A program made the position numbers and the translations under genes. Of a stretch of 64,000 bases of DNA, positions 1 to 9,157 are shown in pieces (within the stretch, counting starts at the first letter, position 1; every line of letters begins with the position of its first letter). Below the pieces are notes generated by a model, which did not search any database, was not told the origin of the DNA, and saw only the letters and a list, made by a program, of their open reading frames with translations. Source of the stretch: Neomoorella thermoacetica (GTDB lineage Bacteria > Bacillota > DSM-521 > Neomoorellales > Neomoorellaceae); NCBI RefSeq assembly GCF_001875325.1, contig NZ_MDDC01000013.1, positions 34,236 through 98,235 of the forward strand. Direction: 5' to 3'.

Positions 1-923
1 GGGGTGCCTATTCCCTGGTGGTCATGACTGAGAAGCAACTAATCGGCGTCCGCGATCCCTACGGCGTCCGGCCCCTGTGCCTGGGCAGGATGGATGGGGC
101 CTGGATCCTGGCCTCGGAGTCCTGCGCTTTGGATACCCTGGGGGCCGATTTTATCCGCGACCTGGAACCCGGGGAGATTGTCATTATCGACAGCCTGGGG
201 ATGCGTTCCCTCCAGGGACCCCGGGCGGCCCACCGGGCCCACTGCATTTTTGAATATGTCTACTTTGCCCGGCCGGACAGCACCCTGGACGGCGAGACCG
301 TCAACCTGGTGCGGCGGGAACTGGGCCGCAACCTGGCCCGTGAATACCGGGTGGCGGCCGACGCCGTCATCCCGGTACCTGACTCCGGTATTGCCGCCGC
401 CGCCGGCTATGCCGAGGTGGCCGGCCTGCCCTTTGTGGAGGGGTTGATGAAAAACCGCTACGTCGGCCGGACCTTCATCCAGCCCACCCAGGAGATGCGC
501 GACCTGGGGGTGCGCTTGAAGCTCAACCCCATCAAGCCCATCTTAAAGGATAAAAGGGTCATTATAATTGATGACTCCCTGGTCCGGGGAACCACCAGCC
601 GGAGGATAGTAGCCATGCTGCGCCAGGCCGGGGTCCGGGAGGTGCACCTGCTGGTGGCCTCGCCGCCGGTCCTGTACCCCTGCTACTACGGCATTGATAC
701 CAGCGCCCGGAGAGAGCTCATTGCCGCCCGGTACCCCCTGGAGGACATCCGCCGCCATGTGGATGCCGACAGTCTCTACTACCTCAGCCTGGAAGGGTTG
801 TTCCGCTCGGTGCAGCGGGGGGCGGAAGACTTCTGCGCCGCCTGCTTCACCGGCCGCTACCCCATCCCCATCCCCTCCCCGGAGGGGGCTACCAAGTACA
901 GCCTGGAGGGACAGGATTATTAA
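1..923 (+). CDS. purF: Amidophosphoribosyltransferase, 5'-truncated by the window edge
   Basis: First committed step of purine synthesis: PRPP plus glutamine gives phosphoribosylamine. The reading frame is already open at base 3 (residues G-A-Y-S-L), so the N-terminal cysteine and most of the glutaminase domain lie upstream of the window. What remains is the end of that domain (R-D-P-Y-G-V-R-P-L) and the whole phosphoribosyltransferase domain. The PRPP-binding signature I-I-I-D-D-S-L-V-R-G-T-T lies near bases 558-600. Cysteines near the C-terminus (D-F-C-A-A-C) fit the Fe-S-containing Bacillus-type enzyme. It is followed by purM, purN, purH and purD on the same strand. GTG or ATG codons at 18-26 are internal and not real starts. 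Confidence 0.96.
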   Translation, partial: GAYSLVVMTEKQLIGVRDPYGVRPLCLGRMDGAWILASESCALDTLGADFIRDLEPGEIVIIDSLGMRSLQGPRAAHRAHCIFEYVYFARPDSTLDGETVNLVRRELGRNLAREYRVAADAVIPVPDSGIAAAAGYAEVAGLPFVEGLMKNRYVGRTFIQPTQEMRDLGVRLKLNPIKPILKDKRVIIIDDSLVRGTTSRRIVAMLRQAGVREVHLLVASPPVLYPCYYGIDTSARRELIAARYPLEDIRRHVDADSLYYLSLEGLFRSVQRGAEDFCAACFTGRYPIPIPSPEGATKYSLEGQDY

Positions 924-1303
924 ATGTGAGAAGTGACGAAATTGCATCTCACCTGTTTGCCGGCGACTCCAGCCGGTATGGCGCTCAATGCGAAAGGATT
1001 GGGCTCGCGTGAGGGACTCTCTGGGAGGCTGGCGCCCCCCATGAACTACGGAAACTATGGAGATGTAAGGGCCGGGGCCGGCAGACATGCCTCTGAGCCC
1101 AGGAGACGTGGAGTGCTGGTAACAGGACAGGCGTCCAGCAACCTGACTTTATGGGGCTGGAGGGTTAGGGCCGGAGAACGCAATTAGGGAGTTAGCCGGC
1201 CTTTGGGTAATTATTTGAGTGCTCGGTGAGCGGTGGAGGGACATAGCCTTCATGGAAGGCAAGTAACAGATCTGGTAGAACGCCATTTGCGGAGGAAGAT
1301 ATC
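924..1303 (+). other. 380-base purF-purM gap with part of the repeat family
   Basis: No convincing gene. An open frame at 933-1187 has no protein-like character. The stretch at about 1022-1045 (GGCTGGCGCCCCCCATGAAC) matches the 5' flank of the element before purH (GGCTGGCGCCCCCGCCATGAAC, about 3006-3027). The 3' end (GTAGAACGCCATTTGCGGAGGA, 1275-1296) resembles the pre-start box seen before purH, hisG, ligA and yqeB. The long-range helix of the two full elements was not found here. Confidence 0.5.
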
Positions 1304-2356
1304 ATGGTGGCTAGCGAAGGCTTCACCTATGCTGCCGCCGGCGTGGACATCGCCGCCGGCAACCGCGCCGTCGAGTTAATGAAAGAGCATGTCCGCCGGA
1401 CCTACCGGCCGGGGGTGCTGGGGGACCTGGGCGGCTTCGGCGGCCTCTTTGCCCTGGAGCCGGGGCGTTACCGCCAGCCGGTGCTGGTGGCCGGCACCGA
1501 CGGGGTGGGGACGAAGCTAAAGATAGCCTTTAGCCTGGACCGGCACGACACTATCGGCATCGACGCCGTGGCCATGTGCGTCAACGACATCCTGGTCCAG
1601 GGGGCCGAACCCCTCTTTTTCCTGGACTACCTGGCCGTGGGCAAAATGGTGCCGGAAAGGGTGGCCCGGATTGTCGCCGGGGTGGCCGAAGGATGTCGCC
1701 GGGCGGGCTGCGCCCTCATCGGCGGCGAGACGGCCGAGATGCCCGGCTTTTACCGGGAAGACGAATACGACCTGGCCGGTTTCGCCGTGGGCGTCGTCGA
1801 ACGGGAGCACCTCCTGGACGGCCGGGGCATCCGGCCGGGGCAGGTGGTCCTGGGCCTGGCCTCCAGTGGCCTGCATTCCAACGGCTTTTCCCTGGCCCGG
1901 CGGGTTTTGCTGGGAGAAGCCGGCTATACCCTGGAGCGGGAACTGCCGGAACTGGGCCGGACCCTGGGGGAAGAACTCCTGGAACCGACGCGGATTTATG
2001 TGACCAGTATTTTACCCCTGCTTAAAGAAGGATTCATAAAGGGCCTGGTCCACATCACCGGCGGGGGACTGATTGAGAACCCGCCGCGCATCCTGCCGCC
2101 GGGTTGCAGCCTGCGCCTGGAACGGCGCAGCTGGCCGGTTCCACCCGCCTTCCGGCTCATCCAGGCTACCGGCAGGGTGCCTGAGGAAGAAATGTACCGC
2201 ACCTTCAATATGGGTCTGGGGATGCTGGTGGTGGTCGAGGAAGGCGACGCCGCCGGGGTAAAGTCCCGGTTGGAGGCCGCCGGCGAGAAGGTTTTTGTCG
2301 TAGGTGAGGTTATACCCGGCCGGCGGGAAGTGAAGTTTGTGCCGGGCTTGCAATAA
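1304..2356 (+). CDS. purM: Phosphoribosylformylglycinamidine cyclo-ligase
   Basis: AIR synthetase: closes the imidazole ring of FGAM using ATP, step five of purine synthesis in the cytosol. The 350-residue protein has the usual family length. It carries the ATP-binding G-T-D-G-V-G-T-K motif at about residues 64-71 and the I-G-G-E-T-A-E-M-P segment typical of PurM. The ATG at 1304 follows GGAGGA with normal spacing. purN starts 15 bases after its stop, so the two are probably translated from one message. The 380-base gap to purF is unusually long for an operon and could hold a separate regulatory element. Confidence 0.96.
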   Translation: MVASEGFTYAAAGVDIAAGNRAVELMKEHVRRTYRPGVLGDLGGFGGLFALEPGRYRQPVLVAGTDGVGTKLKIAFSLDRHDTIGIDAVAMCVNDILVQGAEPLFFLDYLAVGKMVPERVARIVAGVAEGCRRAGCALIGGETAEMPGFYREDEYDLAGFAVGVVEREHLLDGRGIRPGQVVLGLASSGLHSNGFSLARRVLLGEAGYTLERELPELGRTLGEELLEPTRIYVTSILPLLKEGFIKGLVHITGGGLIENPPRILPPGCSLRLERRSWPVPPAFRLIQATGRVPEEEMYRTFNMGLGMLVVVEEGDAAGVKSRLEAAGEKVFVVGEVIPGRREVKFVPGLQ

Positions 2357-2371
2357 GGGGAGGAAGGGCTC

Positions 2372-2989
2372 ATGGTGGCATCTACTTTACCCATCGGCAT
2401 CCTGGTTTCCGGCCGCGGCAGCAATATGGAGGCCATTGCCGCTGCTATCGAGGCCGGGGAGGTGCCGGCCCGCATCCAGGTGGTTATCAGCGACCGGCCG
2501 GAGGCCCGCGCCCTGTACCTGGCCCGGGAGCGGGGGTTGAAAACCTTTTGTATGGAACCCGGGGAATATCCTTCCCGGCAGGCCTATGACCTGGCCCTGG
2601 CGACGGCCCTGAAAAAAGAGGGGGTGGAACTGGTAGCCCTGGCCGGTTTTATGCGCCTCCTGGGCCGGGAGTTTCTGGAACAGTTCCCGGGAGCGGTCAT
2701 CAACATCCACCCGGCCCTGCTGCCGGCTTTCCCGGGGCTTAACGCCCAGCGCCAGGCCCTGGAGTACGGCGTCAAGTTTTCCGGCTGCACCGTCCACTTC
2801 GTCGACGCCGGCATGGACACCGGCCCCATCATCGCCCAGGCCGTGGTGCCGGTCCGGAACGACGATACCCCGGAAACCCTGGCCGCCCGCATCCTGGCGG
2901 AGGAGCACCGCCTCTATCCGCGGGTGATCCGGTGGCTGGCTGAAGGCCGGGTGGAACTCCGGGGCCGGCGGGTAATCGTAAGAATTTGA
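2372..2989 (+). CDS. purN: Phosphoribosylglycinamide formyltransferase (folate-dependent)
   Basis: Transfers the formyl group of 10-formyl-tetrahydrofolate to GAR. The protein is 205 residues, normal for PurN. Visible signatures are the N-terminal G-R-G-S-N phosphate-binding loop (residues 14-18), the catalytic I-N-I-H-P-A-L-L-P segment, and the D-A-G-M-D-T-G-P-I-I segment that supplies the catalytic aspartate. The ATG at 2372 follows GGGGAGGAAGG. It sits between purM and purH as expected. A 373-base non-coding gap with a structured-looking element follows it. Confidence 0.95.
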   Translation: MVASTLPIGILVSGRGSNMEAIAAAIEAGEVPARIQVVISDRPEARALYLARERGLKTFCMEPGEYPSRQAYDLALATALKKEGVELVALAGFMRLLGREFLEQFPGAVINIHPALLPAFPGLNAQRQALEYGVKFSGCTVHFVDAGMDTGPIIAQAVVPVRNDDTPETLAARILAEEHRLYPRVIRWLAEGRVELRGRRVIVRI

Positions 2990-3051
2990 AGGAGCCGCCC
3001 ATGGGGCTGGCGCCCCCGCCATGAACAATGAAAATGCAGGCTTTAGGCAGG

Positions 3052-3293
3052 GGGCTGGATGGTACAGGCGGAGGGCGACCTGGCTCGAGGCGCCAGATAC
3101 TTGCGCGAGGCTGAAGGGAAGCAGCGGTGAACGGGATGGTGATCGTAACGTGATCTGTAAGAAAGATAAAGTTACAATCCCCGTTATGAGTATTCAAGGA
3201 GATACAATTAAGCCACCCCCGCCGCTTAAGCAACTGGGCGCCGAGTTTGCTCGCCGGGAACCACCGGGGCCCGCAGGCTGTACCCTCCAGCCC
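3052..3293 (+). repeat. Structured intergenic element, copy A (upstream of purH)
   Basis: A 242-base element in the 2990-3362 gap. Its ends can pair over long range: GGGCTGGATGGTACAG (3052-3067) with CTGTACCCTCCAGCCC (3278-3293), one mismatch. Nested pairings include GCAGCGG/CCGCCGC (3121-3127 with 3219-3225, one mismatch), AACGGG/CCCGTT (3130-3135 with 3180-3185) and GTAAC/GTTAC (3145-3149 with 3171-3175). Copy B at 12964-13202 keeps the same architecture. It may be a structured RNA, possibly HEARO/omega-RNA-like, but that family assignment is inference. The flank at 2990-3030 is shared with copy B and with the ligA upstream region. Confidence 0.7.
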
Positions 3294-3323
3294 CCGGGAG
3301 GCCAGGCAATAATCGCTTAATTT

Positions 3324-3346
3324 GTAGAACCCTATTCTCGGAGGAG
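3324..3346 (+). promoter_or_regulatory. Pre-start box and RBS of purH
   Basis: GTAGAACCCTATTCTCGGAGGAG lies 16 bases before the purH ATG. Close relatives precede hisG, ligA, purM and yqeB. The right half is the Shine-Dalgarno sequence; the left half is conserved beyond what ribosome binding needs. Confidence 0.5.
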
Positions 3347-3362
3347 GCAGGTTTTACAACCT

Positions 3363-4904
3363 ATGTCTAAAAGGGCTCTAATCAGCGTCTCCGACAAAAC
3401 CGGCCTGGTGGATCTGGCCCGCGGCCTGGTGGAACTGGGCTGGGAACTCCTTTCCACCGGCGGCACGGCCCGCACCTTAACTACAGCCGGCCTGCCCGTG
3501 ACCGAAGTGGCAACCGTCACCGGCTTTCCCGAGATCCTCGACGGCCGGGTCAAGACCCTGCACCCGAAGATCCACGGCGGCATCCTGGCCCGGCCGACCC
3601 CCGAACACCTGGCCCAGCTCCAGGAGCAGGGCATCCAGCCCATCGACCTGGTGGTGGTCAACCTCTACCCCTTCCGGGAAACTATCGCCCGGCCCGGAGT
3701 GACGCCGGCGGAGGCCATAGAAAACATCGACATCGGCGGCCCGGCCATGGTCAGGGCGGCGGCCAAAAACCACGAAAGGGTGGGGATTGTCGTCGACCCG
3801 GCCAGTTACGATGAGGTGTTAGCGGAACTGAGGGAGAAAGGAAGCTTGAGCCCGGAGACCAGGCGCCGCCTGGCGGCGGCGGCCTTCGCCCATACCGCCG
3901 CCTACGACGCGGCCATTGCGGCTTACTTCCAGCGCCTTATGGGCAGTGAAGAACCCTTCCCGGCCAGCTTTGTCCTCAGCGGTGAAAAAGTCCAGGACCT
4001 GCGCTACGGCGAGAACCCCCACCAGGGGGCCGCTTTCTACCGCTTGCCCGCCCCACCCCCCGGCACCCTGGCCGGGGCCCGGCAGCTACAGGGCAAGGAG
4101 CTTTCATATAATAACCTCATGGACCTGGACGCCGCCTGGAACCTGGCCTGTGACTTCAAAGAACCGGTGGTGGCCATCATCAAACATACCAACCCCTGCG
4201 GGGTGGCCCGGGCGAGTACCCCGGCTGCGGCCTACCGCCTGGCTTACGCTGCCGACCCTGTTTCCGCCTTTGGCGGCATCGTTGCCTGTAACCGGCCGGT
4301 GGACGGCGAAATGGCCGGAGCAATGGCGGAGGTATTCCTGGAAGCAGTCATTGCCCCGTCTTTTACCCCGGAAGCCATGGCGATCCTGAAAAGCAAACCC
4401 CACCTGCGCCTCCTGGCCGCGGGCGAGAGGGCGGGTTACCGTACCCGGGAATACCAGGTAAGGCCCGTCAGCGGCGGCTTCCTGGTCCAGGAGCCGGACT
4501 ACCATGTCCTCGAGCCGGAGAGCCTCAAGGTGGTAACCACCCGCAAACCTGAAGCTAAAGAAATGGCAGACCTGCTCTTCGCGTGGCAGGTAGTCAAACA
4601 CGTCAAGTCCAACGCCATTGTGGTGGCCAGGGACGGCGTTACCCTGGGTATCGGCGCCGGCCAGATGAACCGGGTGGGGGCGGCCCGCATCGCCCTGGAG
4701 CAGGCCGGGGTCCGGGCTAAAGGCGCCGTCCTGGCTTCCGACGCCTTCTTTCCCTTCGGCGACACCGTGGAACTGGCGGGCAGGGCCGGGATCACAGCCC
4801 TCATCCAGCCCGGCGGCTCCGTCCGCGACGAGGAATCGATCAGGGCTGCCGATGCCGCGGGTATAGCCATGGTCTTCACCGGCATCCGCCACTTCCGGCA
4901 TTAA
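3363..4904 (+). CDS. purH: Bifunctional AICAR formyltransferase / IMP cyclohydrolase
   Basis: Carries out the last two steps to IMP. The 513-residue protein has the usual two-domain layout. The N-terminal MGS-like cyclohydrolase domain (about residues 1-195) opens with [12 protein letters not shown]. The C-terminal AICAR transformylase domain contains Y-G-E-N-P-H-Q and [10 protein letters not shown]. The ATG at 3363 follows the GGAGGAGG box. It lies in the pur cluster, 16 bases before purD, with which it should be cotranscribed. Confidence 0.97.
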   Translation: MSKRALISVSDKTGLVDLARGLVELGWELLSTGGTARTLTTAGLPVTEVATVTGFPEILDGRVKTLHPKIHGGILARPTPEHLAQLQEQGIQPIDLVVVNLYPFRETIARPGVTPAEAIENIDIGGPAMVRAAAKNHERVGIVVDPASYDEVLAELREKGSLSPETRRRLAAAAFAHTAAYDAAIAAYFQRLMGSEEPFPASFVLSGEKVQDLRYGENPHQGAAFYRLPAPPPGTLAGARQLQGKELSYNNLMDLDAAWNLACDFKEPVVAIIKHTNPCGVARASTPAAAYRLAYAADPVSAFGGIVACNRPVDGEMAGAMAEVFLEAVIAPSFTPEAMAILKSKPHLRLLAAGERAGYRTREYQVRPVSGGFLVQEPDYHVLEPESLKVVTTRKPEAKEMADLLFAWQVVKHVKSNAIVVARDGVTLGIGAGQMNRVGAARIALEQAGVRAKGAVLASDAFFPFGDTVELAGRAGITALIQPGGSVRDEESIRAADAAGIAMVFTGIRHFRH

Positions 4905-4920
4905 AGGAGGTCACCGTAAA

Positions 4921-6189
4921 ATGCGTATCCTGGTAGTTGGCGGCGGCGGCCGGGAGCACGCCCTGGTCTGGAAGATTGCCCGGAGTCCCGGGGTGACGGA
5001 AATCTACTGCGCCCCGGGCAACGCCGGCATCGCCGGCCTGGCCTGCTGTGTGCCCATTGCTGCCGATGATATTAACGGCCTGCTGGACTTCGCCCGTCGG
5101 GCTGCCATTGATCTTACCGTCGTCGGTCCCGAGGCCCCCCTGGTGGCCGGTATCGTCGACGCTTTCCAGGAGGCTGGCCTGCCCATCTTTGGCCCCTCCC
5201 GGGGAGCGGCCCGGCTGGAGGGAAGCAAGATTTTCGCCAAGGAGCTAATGCAGGAAGCAGGCATCCCCACGGCTGCCCACGCTACCTTTACGGAGGCCGG
5301 TCCGGCCCTGGCCTACCTGGAGGAACACCCCGGACCAATGGTGGTCAAGGCCGACGGCCTGGCGGCCGGCAAGGGCGTGGTGGTGGCCCCGGACGCGGCT
5401 ACGGCCCGGGAAGCGGTCCGGGATATGTTTGGAGGCAAATTTGGTCCCGCCGGCCGGAGGGTAATCCTCGAAGAGCGCCTGGAAGGGGAAGAAGTCAGCA
5501 TCCTGGCCCTGTGCGATGGGAAAACAGCTACTCCCCTCCTCCCTTCCCAGGACCACAAGCGGGTGGGGGAAGGGGATACCGGCCCCAATACCGGCGGCAT
5601 GGGCGCCTGCGCACCGGTGCCCTTCTATACCCCGGAGATAGCCGCCCAGGTGGAAGAAAGGGTCCTCCGGCCGGTTATCCGGTCCATGGCCGCAGCCGGG
5701 CACCCCTACCGGGGCGTCCTTTACGCCGGGCTGATGCTGACCCGGGAAGGCCCCAAAGTCCTGGAGTTCAACTGCCGCTTCGGCGACCCGGAAACCCAGC
5801 CCCTGATGCTCCTTTTAGAAAGCGACCTGGTAGAGCTGATGCTGGCTGCCGTCAACGGTGAGCTGGCGGGAACGAGGATCACCTGGTACCCCGGAGCCGC
5901 CGCCGGGGTGGTCCTGGCGGCGGGCGGTTATCCGGGCCCGTACGCCAAGGGTGATCCCATTACGGGACTGGAGACAGTGCCGCCGGGGGTGGAGGTCTTC
6001 CACGCCGGCACCGCCCTGGTGGACGGCCAGGTCGTAACGTCCGGGGGCCGGGTGGTTTGTGTAACCGCCCGGGGCGAGGATTTACGGGCCGCCCTGGACC
6101 GCGTTTATGATAGTATCAGGGCCATCCACTTCCAGGGTATGCACTACCGCCGGGACATCGGCCGCCGGGCCCTGGGGCAACTTGAATAA
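4921..6189 (+). CDS. purD: Phosphoribosylamine-glycine ligase
   Basis: GAR synthetase: ATP-dependent joining of phosphoribosylamine and glycine. The 422-residue protein is normal in length. It has the N-terminal G-G-G-G-R-E-H-A-L-V-W-K motif, an ATP-grasp core with V-K-A-D-G-L-A-A-G-K-G-V, and the metal-binding N-C-R-F-G-D-P-E-T-Q segment. AAAGGAGG precedes the ATG. It is the last gene of the pur cluster and is followed within 20 bases by a strong intrinsic terminator. Confidence 0.97.
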   Translation: MRILVVGGGGREHALVWKIARSPGVTEIYCAPGNAGIAGLACCVPIAADDINGLLDFARRAAIDLTVVGPEAPLVAGIVDAFQEAGLPIFGPSRGAARLEGSKIFAKELMQEAGIPTAAHATFTEAGPALAYLEEHPGPMVVKADGLAAGKGVVVAPDAATAREAVRDMFGGKFGPAGRRVILEERLEGEEVSILALCDGKTATPLLPSQDHKRVGEGDTGPNTGGMGACAPVPFYTPEIAAQVEERVLRPVIRSMAAAGHPYRGVLYAGLMLTREGPKVLEFNCRFGDPETQPLMLLLESDLVELMLAAVNGELAGTRITWYPGAAAGVVLAAGGYPGPYAKGDPITGLETVPPGVEVFHAGTALVDGQVVTSGGRVVCVTARGEDLRAALDRVYDSIRAIHFQGMHYRRDIGRRALGQLE

Positions 6190-6206
6190 CTTATAATTAA
6201 TTAAGA

Positions 6207-6245
6207 TAAAAGCCCCTTTCAGCGAAGAGCGAAAGGGGCTTTTAC
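6207..6245 (+). terminator. Intrinsic terminator after purD
   Basis: AAAAGCCCCTTTC pairs with GAAAGGGGCTTTT around a short loop. The flanking A and T runs could allow it to work in both directions, but only the pur operon ends here. Confidence 0.9.
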
Positions 6246-6376
6246 GTAAGTTATTTCCGAGCCGCACTGCCCTGCCCCGGGCGCATAATTTTTCCTCTCC
6301 TGGCCAAGGATAACTTATATGAAAAGAACTGACCCCGGGTTTCTTATTGTCATCCCGCGTACAGGAGGGAGAAACT

Positions 6377-8059
6377 TTGCCCGGTCCTTATCGTAGACCC
6401 CTGCGGGCGGCCCTTTTCCGCCGCCGGCCAAAGCCGGCCCAACAGGGCAAGCAAGATAACAATAAAGATAAACAGGGCCAGCCTGGCGGCGGGAATAGCC
6501 ACACGGCGCCTTACCCGTCCCTGGAAGAGTACCGGCTTACGGCCGAACTCAAGCTCAACCTGGAGCAGCTACAAACAATTTTCGCCAGGTGCAGCGATGT
6601 GATCCGTCGCGATTTTTACCTGGGCCAGGCCATCAAGGTAGCCCTTATTTATATCGACGGCCTGGCTGATAAAAAGCTGATCGAGGACACTCTGGTGCGG
6701 ACTCTGCAGCAGGCTCCGGAGGAACTGGCCCGCTCCCTGGCGGAAAGAACCCGAGACCTGACGGCAGTTATGGAAATGGTCATGCCTATGACAGACGTGG
6801 CCGTGGTTGACAACATGGGGAGCCTGGTAAAGCACGTCCTCAACGGTGATACAGTATTGATCCTGAACGGGTTCAATAAGGGCCTGGCCTTAAGCACCAG
6901 GGCCTGGGAGCACCGTGCCGTCGAAGAACCCATCACCGAAAGCGTGGTTCGTGGCCCCAGGGAGAGTTTTATCGAGAGCCTGCGTACCAACACCACCCTT
7001 ATCCGCCGGCGCCTGAAAACCCCGTCCCTGAAGATGGAGACAGTCTGCCTGGGTCGCTACACCATGACCAACATTGTCCTTACTTACATAGAGGACCTGG
7101 CCGATCCGGCGGTGGTGCGGGAGGTGCGCCGGCGCCTGGAGAGCATTCAAATTGACGGCGTCCTGGAGAGCGCCTATATTGAGGAACTGATCGAAGACAA
7201 CCCGGATTCCCCTTTTCCCCAGATCGACCACACGGAGCGACCGGACAAAGTGGCTGCCGCCCTGCTGGAGGGGCGGGTGGGCATCCTTATTGACGGCACG
7301 CCCTTCGCCCTCATTGTGCCCACCGTCTTTGTCCAGTTTATCCAGGCCAGCGAGGACTACTATGAACGCTATTATCTTTCCAGTTTCTTGCGTTTAGCCC
7401 GGTTCGTAGCCCTGAATATCGCCCTCTTGCTGCCGGCTGTGTACGTGGCCGTCACTACCTTTCACCAGGAGATGTTGCCCACCAACCTGCTGGTGAAGGT
7501 GGCTTCCCAGCGAGAAGGGATTCCTTTCCCTGCCCTGGTGGAGGCCCTGATGTTAGAGCTGACCTTTGAACTCCTGCGGGAGGCCGGCGTGCGCCTGCCG
7601 CGGCCGGTGGGCCAGGCGTTGAGCATTGTCGGCGCCCTGGTTATCGGCGAGGCGGCAGTCAGCGCTAGCCTGGTTTCCCCGGCTATGGTAATTGTCGTGG
7701 CTATGACGGGGATCAGCTCCTTTGCCACACCCTCTTACTCCATGGCCATTACTTTGCGCCTGCTCCGTTTCATCATGCTCATCCTGGCGGGAACCTTCGG
7801 TTTTTACGGTATCATGCTCGGCCTGCTGGCCATCCTTGTACACCTCAATACCTTGCGCTCCTTCGGCGTACCATACCTGGCGCCGGTGGCGCCCTGGAAC
7901 TTTAGCGACTTTAAAGATGTCCTGGTCCGGGTGCCCCGCTGGGCCATGAACTCCCGGCCCAGCCAAATCGGCTACCGCGACCCCGTACGCCAGGGGGCAG
8001 GCTTGAAACCCAAGCCGCCGGCCAGTTCTAACCCTGCGCCTGAAAGGGGCAAGTCCTGA
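6377..8059 (+). CDS. Spore germination protein, GerA family (receptor A subunit)
   Basis: A-subunit of a Ger-type germinant receptor in the inner spore membrane. A hydrophilic Lys/Gln-rich N-terminal tail is followed by the GerA domain (from about residue 45, with S-L-E-E-Y, V-D-N-M-G-S-L and V-R-G-P-R-E-S-F segments). About five hydrophobic segments follow at roughly 320-490. The TTG at 6377 is preferred because AGGAGG at 6363-6368 precedes it by 8 bases; a TTG at 6347 is also in frame but lacks such a site. The B-subunit gene begins directly at its stop codon. The germinant is not predictable from sequence. Confidence 0.92.
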   Translation: MPGPYRRPLRAALFRRRPKPAQQGKQDNNKDKQGQPGGGNSHTAPYPSLEEYRLTAELKLNLEQLQTIFARCSDVIRRDFYLGQAIKVALIYIDGLADKKLIEDTLVRTLQQAPEELARSLAERTRDLTAVMEMVMPMTDVAVVDNMGSLVKHVLNGDTVLILNGFNKGLALSTRAWEHRAVEEPITESVVRGPRESFIESLRTNTTLIRRRLKTPSLKMETVCLGRYTMTNIVLTYIEDLADPAVVREVRRRLESIQIDGVLESAYIEELIEDNPDSPFPQIDHTERPDKVAAALLEGRVGILIDGTPFALIVPTVFVQFIQASEDYYERYYLSSFLRLARFVALNIALLLPAVYVAVTTFHQEMLPTNLLVKVASQREGIPFPALVEALMLELTFELLREAGVRLPRPVGQALSIVGALVIGEAAVSASLVSPAMVIVVAMTGISSFATPSYSMAITLRLLRFIMLILAGTFGFYGIMLGLLAILVHLNTLRSFGVPYLAPVAPWNFSDFKDVLVRVPRWAMNSRPSQIGYRDPVRQGAGLKPKPPASSNPAPERGKS

Positions 8060-9157
8060 ATGCGGGAAGAGGGTTATATCAGCCCCCGCCAGGCAAGCGT
8101 TCTGCTGTGGTTTGCCATCCTGCCCACGGCCATCCTCTTCCTGCCGGCCCTCCTGACCCTGCGTGCTCGCCAGGATTCCTGGTTGGCGGTTATCCTGGCT
8201 ACCCTGGCCGCCGGGATACCGGCACTGGTTATTTACCTGCTGGCCCTGCGCTTTCCCCACTATACCCTGTTTCAATACTGCGAGTTGATTTTAGGACACC
8301 TGGCCGGCAAAATCGTGGCCATGGTGTTTGTCCTGGCTTTTTTCTTACTCAACGCCGTGGTCATCCGGGAGTTCAGCGAGTTTCTAACGACCGCCGTAAT
8401 GCCGGAGACGCCGTTTTTATTCTTTGCCTGCAGCATTGTCGCCGTGGCTGTCTATGCCGCCCGCAACGGCCTGGAGGTTATCGCCCGCTGCACAGATTTT
8501 ATCATGCCCTTGCTGGTCGCTTTTTTTGTTGTGATCCTTCTCTTTGCTACCCCGGAGATGTCTTTAAGAAATATCCTGCCATTTTTAGAAAATGGCATCA
8601 GGCCGGTTCTTGGGGGAAGCCTGATTACCTGGCCATTCATGGGCCAGGTAATCATCCTGGCCACTTATGGTGCCTTCGTCAACCCACCCCGGTCCCTGGG
8701 GTGGAGCCTCATCACCGGCCTGCTGGGGATCGCCTTTTTCCTCGGTCTAGTTACCATGGGCGTAATCCTCGTCTTTGGTGCCTGCGAAGCCACCAGCCTG
8801 ACCTTTGCCGGTTATAACCTGGCCAGGGTTGTCTCCCTGGGCCAGTTTTTGGAGAGGATAGAGGTCCTTTTCCTGGCTATCTGGGTCGCCGGGGTGTTCA
8901 TCAAAATTGCTTTGAACCTCTATGTCGTCGCCCTGGGCCTGGCTACTGTTACCGGTCTGAAAGAGTACCGGCCCCTGGTGGCGCCCCTGGGGGCCTTAAA
9001 TGTGGCTCTGGCAGCATATATGTATAGAAACATCAGCGAAATCCGGCAGGATTTACTGACAGTTGAACCCGGTTGGACCTTGACCTGGCAATTTATTCTA
9101 CCCCTGCTGTTGCTGCTGGTGGCCTGGGTGCGAGGGCAAAGGAGGACCGGCGCTTGA
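8060..9157 (+). CDS. Spore germination permease, GerB family
   Basis: B-subunit of the germinant receptor, a 365-residue membrane protein related to amino-acid permeases (APC superfamily), with about ten hydrophobic helices across its length. It starts I-S-P-R-Q-A-S-V-L-L, typical of the family. The ATG abuts the TGA of the A-subunit gene and its own stop overlaps the start of the C-subunit gene, so the three are translationally coupled. Expression is probably forespore-specific as for other ger operons, but I could not place a convincing sigma-G promoter. Confidence 0.92.
   Translation: MREEGYISPRQASVLLWFAILPTAILFLPALLTLRARQDSWLAVILATLAAGIPALVIYLLALRFPHYTLFQYCELILGHLAGKIVAMVFVLAFFLLNAVVIREFSEFLTTAVMPETPFLFFACSIVAVAVYAARNGLEVIARCTDFIMPLLVAFFVVILLFATPEMSLRNILPFLENGIRPVLGGSLITWPFMGQVIILATYGAFVNPPRSLGWSLITGLLGIAFFLGLVTMGVILVFGACEATSLTFAGYNLARVVSLGQFLERIEVLFLAIWVAGVFIKIALNLYVVALGLATVTGLKEYRPLVAPLGALNVALAAYMYRNISEIRQDLLTVEPGWTLTWQFILPLLLLLVAWVRGQRRTGA

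Noticed and set aside
543..1088. Long minus-strand frame opposite purF
   Set aside because: Shadow frame of a high-GC gene; purF motifs on the plus strand are decisive.
933..1187. 84-residue open frame between purF and purM
   Set aside because: Low-complexity, Arg/Gly-rich, no ribosome site, and part of it lies in the repeat family seen upstream of other genes.
2990..3362. Purine riboswitch before purH
   Set aside because: The three-way junction with its conserved loop sequences is absent; the gap is explained by the repeated element.
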